DNA of 64,000 nt from Pseudisothecium myosuroides (taxonomy: Eukaryota > Streptophyta > Bryopsida > Hypnales > Lembophyllaceae): contig OX637289.1 in NCBI GenBank assembly GCA_951799445.1, positions 6,167,321-6,231,320 of the forward strand, read 5' to 3'. The notes below the pieces were generated by a model. The model did no database searches. It saw only the letters and a program-made list of their open reading frames with translations, and was not told where the DNA came from. Each line of letters starts with the position of its first letter. The first letter of the stretch is position 1. The position numbers and the translations under genes were made by a program. This document shows positions 37,251-48,225 of this stretch, piece by piece.

Positions 37251-37660
37251 GCCTTTGGGCGCACAACTCTGTTCCTTCACTATGGCCGATGGGCGCAAGA
37301 TTCTTTCCATCCATTCATGCCTTCAGACGTTGGCCTTCAGTTCAGATCTCATCTGCTTTCATTCCTGCCTTCTGGTGTTTCCGTCTTCCGCTTTTTTCAT
37401 CCCTGCCTTTGGGCTGATTTATTTCCTTCTGATTGTCCACCTCCGCCTTTGGGACGCTATTCTGGATTCTCTGGTTCCCACCCCTGCCTTCGAGCTACTT
37501 TTGTTTTTGTTTTTGTTTTCCATCCCCGCCCTCGGACTTGTATTTACTTGTCTTTCACCCCCGCCTCCGAGCTTGTTACTTTCCTCGCTCTCAATGCCTT
37601 CGGGTGTCTTGCCCTCGAGCGTTCAAATTGCCCTCGGGCGTGTAACCGCCTTCTGGCATC
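37251..37660 (+). repeat. Train of thirteen GCCTTCGGGCG-like motifs
   Basis: Motifs of the form GCCYTYGGGCG occur near 37251, 37285, 37320, 37367, 37407, 37445, 37486, 37528, 37562, 37597, 37611, 37630 and 37649, in pyrimidine-rich sequence. Spacing varies from 14 to 47. The consensus could fold as a 3-bp stem around a YTYG loop, similar to the stable UUCG tetraloop. The stretch reads open on the plus strand only as low-complexity sequence and is not called a gene. Confidence 0.6.
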
Positions 37661-37825
37661 TTTTTGTTAGTAAAGAATCCACCCTCGAACGGGTTTCTCT
37701 CACTTCCACTTTCTACAATTGAAATCTAAATATAGATTTTTATATTTCCATAAACAATACTATATGATCAACAAATAATTAAAATAGTGTTTGCTAAAAA
37801 ATAAATTAAGGAACTAAAGGATTAA

Positions 37826-38761
37826 CCTTTAATCTTTCAAGGACTAAGAGGACATTGTGTGTCCTCTTCAAATTTTCAATGGCAAATTCTTGGTAGGGTG
37901 AAACAAATCTCAATATTTTGTAAAGTAGAATCTTTTATAGTAAAAAGTTAACATACTTGTTGCATTTTTCAATTTTCAAAATTTCAATGTGAGAAGTATT
38001 TAGAAATTTATTTAGAAAATGTAGTCTTGTAGAAAAATAATTTTACTATTTAGGGAGTAAATATAATTTTTTTACAATGAAAGGAATAGTGAGAATGGAA
38101 AAAAAACATTTTCTTGGACATTTCTAATCTTTAGTCTGTACAAACAAATTGCATTTGGAAGGAATTCTTTCAAAGTTGTATTTTAAGCAATTTAAAAAAT
38201 ACAAAGTTCAATCTGGTGTGATCAAGAATAAAAAATAATTAGAATGATTCCAAATTTTTTGAAGATGTTTTAGGAAATAAGCTAATAATATCAATTTTTA
38301 AATTTTTAAAATTGACAAATATGTAATTTAAAAAAAATCTTGTACAATCCAATTTGGTCAATTTCAACTTTCTACTCCTTTCATTTGAAAATGTGTACAA
38401 ATTTGAAAGAGGTTTTTATTTTTTATTTTTTAAAATTAAAAAATATTGCACTTGACTTAGATTCCAATACATTTTTTGAGGGTTGGGTGGGTGGGTAAAA
38501 AAAATTATTCATCTTCTTATATTTTTTCTTCCATAAAAGCTACGTATTTTGCTTATAAGTTGATCATCCAAAAGTATAATAATCTAAAAATCTAATGATC
38601 AGTATTTTTCACAATTAATTCTACTCATACTAGAAAAAATAGTCTTTACTTTTGTATGGTTAAAATTAAAAATTTCAAGGACATCTATGTGCAAAAAAAT
38701 TTCAAAGTTGGACAATTCATTGAAAACTTCCACTGTCAAGAAGTTGTTAGGCCTTGAGGGG
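37826..38761 (+). mobile_element. TTAA-flanked non-autonomous element, copy G (~936 bp)
   Basis: TTAA at 37822-37825 and 38762-38765. Left end CCTTTAATCTTTCAAGGACT, right end GTTAGGCCTTGAGGGG. A left subterminal hairpin of a different sequence (GAGGACATTGTGTGTCCTC) occupies the position of the hairpin in copies A, E and I. Diverged internally. Confidence 0.6.
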
Positions 38762-39173
38762 TTAAAGAACATTCTATATTCCTACTTGGTCAAACTTCAT
38801 TAGTTTTCTATATTAAAATACTCCTTTAGTAATTTGATATTTTTTTCATATATATATTTTAAATATATATTGAAATTATAATAATTGAAAAAATACTTAT
38901 CATAATACTCTCTTTGTTTTTGAATAATACCCTTATTTTCTTTGTAAAACACAAATGAAACACAAGTTTTATTTAGAAATAGAGGTAGTATGAATTTTTT
39001 AGCAAAAATGAAGGTCATAGTCATAAACACTATGGTGTAATTGGTATACTTCTTGAGCTCATATTAAGAAAATTTTGATAGAAAATTTTAGAAGAGGTGT
39101 ATTTTAAGCGTTCAAGATGCTACCTTCAAAGTATTACAAAAATTACAATTTTAACAATTTTGGAAAAAATTAA

Positions 39174-41861
39174 CCCTTAAATTTTTTGGCCATTTTGAAG
39201 GTGTTTTGAATCTCAATTTTGTAAGTTACAAAAGGTTGAAGCTCAAATTACGATGAGTCATTTTTAAACCAAAGTAACCATAAGATCTTGTAGAAAGCCA
39301 AGTCCTTATCATCTCTACAAAGTTTGGTTTCAATCCAAGTCATAGATTGGAAGATTATAACAAAAATGTAAAGGATACTACAAGGAAACCAATATTTTGG
39401 AGTAGTCAAAATTGTGCTTTGACTAGCTCTTTTGGACACATTATATTTTAAAAAGTTGGCATCCTATACTCATTCTCAATGTAACCAAGTTCCACATGTA
39501 TAGAAACAAGTCTTGTATTTTTAGGGCCAAAAATGAGTGAGAAAATGGTCTTGCAATAGTGACCACTTCATTGTTAAATTTCAAAAATTATGAGAGAAAT
39601 AGAAGATTTTTCACAAATCTTGAGCCAAAATTCAAGATCAAACATGGTGGAGTGAAGGAACACAAGAAAAGACACACAATTGGAAAAAAAATTGAAAAAC
39701 GGCTCAAATCCAAGTGAAAAATGTGTATTCCAATGGTTGTTTGTACCTACACACCGGGCATAGTCAAGAAAAGGGAGATGGCAGCTCATTGAAAAAGGTC
39801 ATGAACGGTTTACACTAGGAACCCATTACATATGCAAGCGTCATCATTGTCCAACCTCATTACTCTTCCATCCTTCTCTAGAGGCCTATTGACCTACGGC
39901 TTACCACCTACTACTAATCAGAATTGCCTCCGTGCCACCCCATGCGCCATCCAAGATTGTGAACCTTCAAGAAACAATCTCCAATGCACATGCTCTTCCA
40001 TGCACATTTTGCACAATAAAATTTGGTTCTCACATTGCATACAACACAAAGTTTCTTCAACTTTCATTTCTCCGAAGCATGAATTAGTGGCACCTTCCTG
40101 TTGAATGTTGAGAGGCAATCCTTCCTTCCTATCTACCCATCCACCAACATGATAGCCATCTGCATTTGAAAGTTGAGATGAGATAGCTCTTTGGATTTGT
40201 CAACTTGCCTACAAAGCAATGTGTAGATGATGTACATCTTTGAGGTGGTCATGTCTAAAAGAAATCCCAAGAACAATCTATGCCACCACTTGTGGGTTTT
40301 TACTTGACAAGAGTAGACTCCCCTAAATTGATCAGCTACATCTATCCTTCTCATCATGTTCGTGTATTCTGCATGAATAGGTATAGTAGTGACTTCAATT
40401 TCCTCACTATTTGCCCCCCTCCTTTTATAGAAGGTTTCTTTACCATCTAATCTATTAGGTAAAGAATGAGATGACAACATAAGGACAGGCTTCTTGTCCA
40501 TCCACTGAACAAGAGCAAGTTTACCACTATCATGGATCTTCCAATTATATGTTTTTTGGGAACTCTTCTTGAACTCAACTTGTTGGTCAATTCCTTAGGT
40601 AGACCCACTCTGTTATACCTAATCGTGCATGTTGCATAGGTGACCTTTGACTCCATGTACTCAAAGAGTTCAACACTACACGCTCGAATTGTTAGTTGTG
40701 ATGGCTCCTCCGAAGACGTTTTGTCGGGGCTCTGCACCACCTCACTCCATGATTGCCGCTCCGTCGTTGGCCTCAACTGTAGAGTGCGTTTTCCCTTTGC
40801 CCCAATTGTGACTCCTCCACCCTCACCATGCATCCCTCCACCCTTGTTGTGGGCGCCTTGAAGAGTACTTTGACTCCTGACATTGCTATTGCAACACTTG
40901 GAGCAAGGTGTAGGCCAAATGCGCATCTTCAATTCTACATTCACCGTGTAGTTGAACCCGTCTTCGCTCCCTTCAACCTTTCTCTCCCTCAAACCCAGCC
41001 GCAGTGAAATCAAGTGCCAAAAATAGAACCTCCATTATGCTTGTATGGGTTTCTCCTACTTTACAACTTGCGTGAGGTAGCTCACGTTTAACAAAGTATA
41101 AATATATTGCAAATCTGCCTCTGAAGCACTTCTTTCATGAATTTCCCACTCTCGAATGACAGACAAAGAAGCTTGGAATTGTGGAGGAGGAGGGAGGAGT
41201 GAATCCATTGTGATGAGCTTATCAACTTTAGAACTCAGAAAATAGAAATGAAAACTATGTGCATTGCAAATGGCGCCTTTATAAATTCTTATAGACTTCT
41301 CCAATTGGAATTGGACCTATGAGCGGCAACTTTGTAAAGGAATGCGATTAATTTACGGAGTGGTTGCTCTTTAAATTCCTCCCACTTCAAAACAAATTCT
41401 TGCCAGCGCGGATGGGTTAAAATGCCATGAGCTCCAAAGTTGACAGTTCACTAGCCTGCAAGGCCGCATGCTTTCCAACGGTTTTCTTTGTCATGTTGCT
41501 TCAAAAAGCGCGGCAAAAGTCTCAAACCACCTCCCTCCCATTCCAAATGTTGGGCCCGGCCTTGCTAATACCAAGCGGTAGAATTTTCACCTTGCCCATC
41601 CATGAACACATGCCTCTACGTCATTGGCCAGAGTTTTTTAAAGAGCTGACTCTTTGCTACAGCCCCAAGACCACCCTTGGTTTGAAAATTTCTGTAAATT
41701 CAATAGTGAGTCTTCTTCTAAATTTGAAAACACCACTACATAGCTAATTTGTTTCTCTTTTGAATGAGCCAAAGTTCAAGTGACTCTTTACATTCATAAG
41801 TTTATAAATGGCCATTCTAAAAATTGATTGACCCATTTTGGGTCGCCAAAAAATTTAAGGG
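39174..41861 (-). mobile_element. piggyBac-type DNA transposon, 2.7 kb, complete ends
   Basis: Both ends carry a perfect 17-bp inverted repeat, CCCTTAAATTTTTTGGC, and both are flanked by TTAA (39170-39173 and 41862-41865). TTAA duplication and CCC/GGG ends are the defining insertion signature of piggyBac elements. Inside, on the minus strand, lies a damaged piggyBac (DDE_Tnp_1_7) transposase, described separately. Outside the transposase the interior is AT-rich. The intact ends suggest the element could still be recognised by an enzyme from elsewhere, but its own gene is broken. Confidence 0.85.
39918..41205 (-). pseudogene. Broken piggyBac transposase (DDE_Tnp_1_7)
   Basis: On the minus strand, about 40700 to 40590 reads SVELFEYMESKVTYATCTIR then YNRVGLPKELTNK, the segment before the third catalytic Asp. 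A frameshift near 40590 moves the reading frame; the continuation (about 40585-40133) includes KIHDSGKLALVQWMDKKPVL and MMRRIDVADQFRGVYS followed by THKWWHRLFLGF, the conserved region holding the third Asp of the DDD triad. A stop at 40133 and a further frame change precede a cysteine-rich tail, CCMQCENQILLCKMCMEEH (about 39960-40040), matching the C-terminal zinc-binding domain of piggyBac enzymes. A start-like MDSLLPPPPQF at about 41205 may be the original N-terminus. The segment with the first two catalytic Asp residues was not recognised. Not functional as read; introns could explain some breaks. Confidence 0.72.
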
Positions 41862-41865
41862 TTAA

Positions 41866-42770
41866 ATTGGAACAAAAAATAAATTATTGGTACTATATTT
41901 TCATAATCAAGTTTAAAGACATTTTATATTTAAAAATATGTGAAATTGAGGTTTGATGTTTTACCATGCCCTTTAGGCTTGGTTTGTCTTTTGTGGATTA
42001 ACTATTCTGTGTTTTCAAACATTGGGGTTCATTTCTTTTGCAACTAAAGAGCATCATCAATGGATGTGGTTAAAAAAGAATTTGACAATGAAGGCATATT
42101 ATGTCACTTTAGTAGGTGTGTGAAATTTAGTGAGAGGTTTGCAGAGCTTTGCCTTCCAACCCTAACTTGAAATGGGCCACTTGATAGGCACTATGGGACC
42201 ACTTTCTTACCATGTGGCAACATGACATTTGTTGGCTCTCAACCAAAGAGAAGCTGTTCTTTGAACATTACCATTAGGCCTAGCAATGGAAGGCCAAAAA
42301 CTGAATGATAAAAAAACTAAAACATCAACTGAGACAACAACTAAGGAATCATTCAAGCAATCAACCAATGGTTCTTGTTTTCATACCACATACAAGCTTG
42401 AAAAATGAGCTGTGTTTTTAGGTCTGGTTGTCTTTTTAGGTCTGCTTGTCAAAAGGCCAACCACTTTTGAGGTTAGGTGGGGCGAGTTTATCAGGTTGGA
42501 TGCAATATATCATCTATTTTTTAACATGGGTAGGCATGTTCTTACATTGACAAAAGTTGACTTTACATGTGAAGAAAGTTTGAGTGGGACCTTCATTAGG
42601 GTTGGTCACCTAAAACAAGACATTAGGGATCATCACACCTTCTTTGAGAATGAAACTTCTATGAAGAATGAGAAGGTATGCAATAAAAAGAAAAGCCAAT
42701 AGGAGTCCTTTCCATGAAGGTGTGACACCCCTTTTCATTGAGTGAAGAATGAGAATGGACACAATTTGTA
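41866..42770. other. Intergenic, nothing recognised
   Basis: One 96-codon frame at 42412-42702 (+) has no domain and no splice support. AT-rich. Confidence 0.35.
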
Positions 42771-42774
42771 AATT

Positions 42775-42990
42775 CTGAAAGGACGGATTGGTCACCATAG
42801 AAATCATCTTTTTGGTGTAGTGTGAATCATTTGCTTACAAAAACCCAAGAGCACTCATTGGAGGTCAAACTATTGTACGAAATCCTCCCATTTTTACACA
42901 AAATTCCAAAGATAAAACATGTGCACTTCTATCTTGTATAGATGAATTTTCTGTCATTCATCAGACAATAAATGTCCGTGGCATTGTTCA
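42775..42990. repeat. Dispersed repeat shared with 12095-12440 (uninterrupted copy)
   Basis: AAGGACGGATTGGTCACC, AAGAGCACTCATTGGAGGTC and CTGTCATTCATCAGACAAT match the copy at 12.1-12.4 kb in order. It lacks the inserted MITE, so it shows the pre-insertion arrangement. It lies about 350 bp upstream of the TEDC1-like start codon. Confidence 0.6.
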
Positions 42991-43341
42991 AAAGATAATC
43001 TTTTCCACAGTGAGCTTCACGTCCATTCTTCACCTTCAAAGGAAGGAAAAACAAACTTCTCAATCTTCAGAAAATGGACCCTCCACAATTCAAGGAAAGA
43101 AGCTTGTGGCTTCAAGGCTATCCATGTATTGCTTGAAGCTTGTCTTTCGAGGCGCACTTGTACGCAGATTCAATGGCCCCGTTTCAAACGATTTCGATGG
43201 ACATTGTCGACCAAGAAAATCCCAACTGCGCTGCAATTGCCAAGATACAAAATTCCACTCCATTTCGGCAGCTTTCCAAGGATCAATAATCCTGCCCATT
43301 GTTGCAATTCCAGAGAGCTCAAATGCTGTTCTCGCACCAAC

Positions 43342-46300
43342 ATGGGAAACCAGGAACAAAGTAGTGGCAGCAGACTTTCCGTGAAGGAAAGCATCAAATA
43401 CCTGTGCGACTTGATCACAGGATTAGGAGTGACGGGCATGACTCCGGAGACTCTTCGGTTAGCCAAGTTCAACAAATTGGAATCACATCAATCCCTGCTG
43501 CGCACATTACATGATATTGTCACTCTCTCAACCCCTAATAAACCCTCTCCTCAGACGAATCCCGCAATTCCTAAGTCTCAGAAGCAGCAGGGTAAGGAAT
43601 TGAAGCCGTTGGAGCGTATTTGGGAGGAATTATCAGATGAAGAGGTATTAGGGTTTGTGAAATTTCATCTGGCGTTGTGGGGCTACCCTCCGCACTCGCC
43701 TTTCTTCACGCTGCACGCTGACGCGCATGGCAGTAGCAGGCATTACTTGTTAGCACTCGGGTGGATGATTTCGTATTGTGGGTTGATTGAGAGAGGATTG
43801 GAGCGCCGGTTGCAACCCTTGCTGGCTGCTCGAAGTGCCGCACCGTTACCCGATGATTACCCTAGAGACATGGCTGATAGTTCGGAGGCGGTGGTCAGGG
43901 GGAGGACTGCCGAATGGGCTGCGCGGGATTTTGTTAGAAGGATGGTCGTTGCGACCGATCGAGTGGAAGAGGAGGACCTGCAAACGGAAATGCGAGTCGA
44001 CCAGGTCTTGGTGTTGTATGGACAGGTAAGAATTCGGGATACGCGAATTCTTTCAGAGGGTTGCGAGTGTAGGAGATATGGCATTGATCGCAGAATGCAA
44101 GTTTCAAATGGCTGCGTCAATTGGAAATAGTGTTCTATGAATTGAAACTTCCTGCAACTATCAAATTTCCACACAAAAATGGCTCAAGAATTATGTATAT
44201 ATTGCGATTTATGATGCACGTAGTGATGAGCAACCAATAATTTTAATTAAAAACAAGGGGCTCTCTTCCACTGCACATCCACTGTACATGGTTATTTTAA
44301 ATTGGTGGGATATGCAAATTCTTTCAGAGGGTTGCGAGTTTAGTAGACGTGCCATTGATTGCTCACTCTTAATTTCAGATCGATGGCTCTGTCAAATCAA
44401 AATAGTGTTCTACGAATTGAAACTTCGTACAACTATCTAGGATAATGTTGCAAGATGTGCACCAAAAAAATGGTTTAAGAATCGTGTACATCTTGTGATT
44501 TATGATGCATTTAGTGATAGACACCTTTCATAGTAAATCCAACGCGCATTGTTATTCTCTCTTACATTGAGAGTGAAAGTTGGTCACATAAGATTTTATT
44601 TTGCAATTCTACGATCAACGATTCCGTGGATAGAGTTTACAAGAAGAGAACCAGCTTTCTTACAATGTGAACAAAAATTCTTGCAATTAGTGTGGATAGG
44701 TTGTGGTTAGTGTTGGGAGAAGGAGAAGCATACAGTCGATGGCATGTCAACCCTACATGTGTGACCTTATTCTCTTAGCAAATTTGAAGATCATGAAGAT
44801 CAGTTGAGCCAGACCCGCAGCAATTCAATTTAGGGTTTAGGGTTTTGTGACATTGCTAGGTGACTGCAAGTCTGAACGCGATCGAGGCTCTGCAGCAGAG
44901 CAAGGTGAAGAAATTGCACGAGTTGGAGCTAGCGCAGCTGGCGGCCGGGGTGAAACACCCGCACTCCCCTTACGAATTGCAACTGTTACAGCACCGGAAA
45001 CAGTTGGACGTGCATTGTGAAGCAATAGCAGCAGCGAAAGCGATTGAAGAGGAGACCGAGTTATGCCGTAAGCACGAAGCTTTGTTTTGGCAGTGGATGG
45101 AAAGCGTTGCCCATGAAGAGCTCTCAAGGCCTTCGACCTTACAACACCTCGACCTTACCGGTGTCACAAAAGCAGAGCTTTTACCCGCAATTGAACACCT
45201 GAAACACACATTGGCAACCTGTGAACAAAGGAATGAGACCATAGCATCCTCATCTTGTAGAAATAGTCCTATACCGAAAGATCCCGACTTGATGATATCA
45301 GAGTCTTTCAAGCGAAATGTATCGATAGTGGATGCTTACCCTGGTGAAAAGAGTATGCTACCCAAGGAGATTGCGGAAGTCTTGTTGAGGCCGCCAGTTT
45401 TTGTGTACAGACCTAGAAAGAGACCGGACACTAGGACTATCAAAGCCACGCTCAGAAATGAAGAAGGGAATGATCCTCAAACTGCCTTGTTCAAGATGAA
45501 GAGGTAAGCTATAACAACCAAGGATTCGTAATTTTAAAACGACCAATTTGATTGATCATGTTGTGAAAAACGAATAATTTGGATTAGTGTCAAATTATAT
45601 ATCACTAGAATGAGTGAAGGACATTGCATGCATTGGTAAAAAAGCAATCAAAATTGAACGAAAGGAAGTTCTTCACATGATCAACTCGTGTCAACTGTTA
45701 AGAAAACACATGAGGTCTAATTTGGGCGTTTTGGTCTAATCACAGAGCCACATTCTGGTCACCATAATCGAATTATGTAGATTCCTACAGACATACTCTG
45801 TACGAGTTTCCTTCTTTTGACGGCCTCCTGATTCTGCAACCGACACCTTTAAAGGGTCTTTTAACTGAATGCGGGCTTTAGCATACCGTAGTTGAACTCA
45901 CTTCTGCTTATCATGGGATACAGACTCATGGAGGTGAATGAAATGGTGAGAGGGATTCTTGCCAGAACTCGAGCCGAAAACAAGTGAGTGTTCTTTTTGA
46001 CATTGTCAGTCTGTCACTCGCTTTGTAATGAAACTGAGCTCCTGACCTGTTTTTTCAGGATATGTGTAAAATGTTGAAATTTTGGGCTTGCTTGTATGTT
46101 AAATCTTATACCTATTGTGAAAGATTGAAGTGCAGTACCACATTGGTGAATGCTTCCTCTGATGTCGTTCGTGTTTAGGGATCTTATTTCGCATGCTGGG
46201 TGCGATTTTCCAGGGCTGCTATTATGGAGATTATGAAACCTATTGTGGAGGACGAGAGCTATGTGGTCGTTGGTCTCTGAGCTTATTATGAGCCCTTTTG

Positions 46301-46599
46301 ACCTTCTTAAGCCTTAAAGAGTATGTGCTCACGTCTTGAACTCTCTTTATGCCTGTGCTTTCTTTCACGGCTGCCATGAAATATTATCAATGATGATGGA
46401 GTATCCTCACTCCTGTGTTCACCGTTTAGAAATATGTCCATGCATGTAAACAGGACCAATAAATGTTGAATTACTCTTTTCTTACGCTAAATTTGTTGTG
46501 TTTCTTATGCTCAGAGTACCTTCTGAGGCAGAACCCGGGGACCTCAACCAGATGCAAGTCGCCAATGATCAACAAAATAGGACTTCAACAGGAATTTGA
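43342..46599 (+). CDS. TEDC1: TEDC1-like protein (tubulin epsilon/delta complex)
   Basis: Four exons: 43342-44025, 44860-45503, 45924-45983 and 46515-46599, phases consistent, 490 residues. The N-terminal half has the order seen in animal TEDC1 (C14orf80, DUF4509): TPETLRLAKFNKLESHQSLL, then EVLGFVKFHLALWGYPP and HGSSRHYLLALGWMISYC. The second exon is a helical region (ALQQSKVKKLHELELAQLAA) ending in LCRKHEALFWQWMESV (F304-M308), which matches the FWQWM-type motif near the end of animal TEDC1. TEDC1 and TEDC2 bind delta- and epsilon-tubulin and stabilise centriole triplet microtubules. In plants this would act in de novo basal-body formation during spermatogenesis. Start chosen at MGNQEQSSGSR because the upstream in-frame extension is not conserved in character. 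Intron 1 ends with two TTTAGGG units. Short exons 3 and 4 are less certain. Confidence 0.78.
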
Positions 46600-46893
46600 A
46601 CGCTTGTAATGGTGAATTAACTGACTTAAACTCTTAGAGAAGGTATTTGAGAGCTCTCGTCAAATTTTCAAGCTAATATATCTGCATCAGCTGAATAAAT
46701 GGGCACACTGTTAATAACGAATTTTCTTTTTCATGATTCATTCTGCACACATGTAGGATCGCCTGGTTTTGCTAAAGAGTGCCCCTGATGGACAGGGATC
46801 TGTGAAGATGATGCATCTATAATTAATGCGAAGGAAGAGTATGTGAAGGAGTGGAGGAACACCCGTGTCGATAGGAACATGTACTGATAGGTT

Positions 46894-46900
46894 CATATAA
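46894..46900 (+). promoter_or_regulatory. TATA-like box before the U6-like sequence
   Basis: CATATAA lies about 20-25 bp upstream of the U6-like 5' end, near the position used in plant U6 promoters. The plant upstream sequence element (RTCCCACATCG) was not found. Confidence 0.35.
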
Positions 46901-46918
46901 CCTTGAAGCTGTCTCTCT

Positions 46919-47014
46919 TGGCTCTTCGAATGGATCTGTTAGAATTGTGACGATACAGAGAGGATTAGCACAGCCCCTGCGCAAGGATCGCACGCACAAA
47001 TCGAGGGACGGTCC
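46919..47014 (+). ncRNA. U6 spliceosomal snRNA-like sequence, diverged or pseudogene
   Basis: The core GATACAGAGAGGATTAGCA and CCCCTGCGCAAGGAT, then CACGCACAAATCGAG, closely follow U6 snRNA, including the ACAGAGA box that contacts the 5' splice site and the AGC triad. The 5' part GGCTCTTCGAATGGATCTG aligns loosely with the U6 5' stem-loop but its stem pairing is lost. Changes include an A-to-G just after ACAGAGA and several in the internal stem-loop. No T-run terminator follows, unlike an active Pol III U6 gene. I read it as a U6 pseudogene or a divergent relic, in the spacer about 320 bp after the TEDC1-like gene. Confidence 0.7.
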
Positions 47015-48225
47015 GATAGCTTCTCATAATGTTTCGTTCATTTCCTAGGCCATCTCTCTCTTTGTTTCCTTCGGTAATCGGTATTCTTCGAAAGCAATAT
47101 GAACAAACCAGTCGCCAAACCTGTAGCAGTCTCGACACAGTGTACATGCTAAGATCTTTTAACAGATGTTGCAAAGATGCAACCTTTCTGGCTTTCTGGA
47201 ATTACTTGTGGAAAAGGAATTTATGCGAATACTGCTAACTGGCGGTATTGTTGAAGACCTCTGTGGATTGCAGGTGAGGGCATTACTGTAGTTGGAGTGT
47301 CTATGTTGAATAGATGTGCGTAAGTCACCGTGCATTCTTGTGTCTGTCGCTCTGGCAGTCGAGAAGTGTTTGCTGTTACGTAATACGCAATGCCATTTTT
47401 ACTCTATTGTTCAAGTTTTCATGCCAAACAAACTGTTTCAACTAGTGGAATACTAGTGTCAAAGTTGGCAGTTGTGAAATTAATAGTTTTCCCTTGGGAA
47501 CGCAAAAATGTTATCATGAATTGTACCCTACTGTACAACTTCTGGTATGGCCTCGGGAGTGAGTGTGGTTTGCAGATCAATCCTATCACGCATGCTCGAT
47601 CCCAAGAGTGCCAGAGGCGGAGCCATGGACATGTCGTCCTTTGCAGGACAAATTCCGCAACCGAGGTGCTCAGAACCACTCTGGCAGGATTACACTACCG
47701 AGGCTTTGAGCGAGTCTGCCTACAACCGAGACCTGAACGACGAAGGCCTTTATAGTGACCTCACTTTGCAGGCAAATCCCCTTCACGCAGTTTGTTTGGG
47801 CTCGCAAGGGTGTTGCTTTGTGCTAGAGACAGTAAGTATAATTTCTGAGGGAGCATTGAACTGTACTGGGAAGGGGCAGGCACTGCATGTTGCAATTTAG
47901 TCTTGGCGTGGGCACCTATCAGCAGCTTGTTCAGACACAGCAGTCCTCTTGCTCCACAACCGAGGTTTGATGTGAATGGCTCAGGCTAGCTAAATCCCAC
48001 TACCGAGTCTTGAACGAACGACACAGGCTGAATCCCGAATGACTCAGGCCTTTATAATCCATATGCAGGGTGATGCCAGAGACAGAATTGCCAGAGAGTG
48101 TGGGCTTTGAGGTGTTTGATTCATGTGAGATCGACTACTGAGAATTGGACGGTGAAGTTCTGGGGATTGAATTGGACATTCGGATTGAAGCGCAAGAGGG
48201 AGGCCACTTCGGAAGTCACGCAGGG
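47015..48225. other. Intergenic / 5' region of the ACR gene
   Basis: Open frames at 47390-47755 and 47547-47900 have no conserved domain. They may be 5' UTR exons or promoter of the ACT-domain gene. Not called as coding. Confidence 0.35.

Noticed and set aside
37141..37722. 193-codon plus-strand frame
   Set aside because: Pyrimidine-rich low-complexity reading (Leu, Phe, Ser, Pro) of the hairpin-motif region; no start context, domain or splice support.
47547..47900. Possible N-terminal exon of the ACR gene
   Set aside because: No similarity to ACR proteins; the ATG at 48226 already gives a family-like N-terminus. More likely 5' UTR or spacer.
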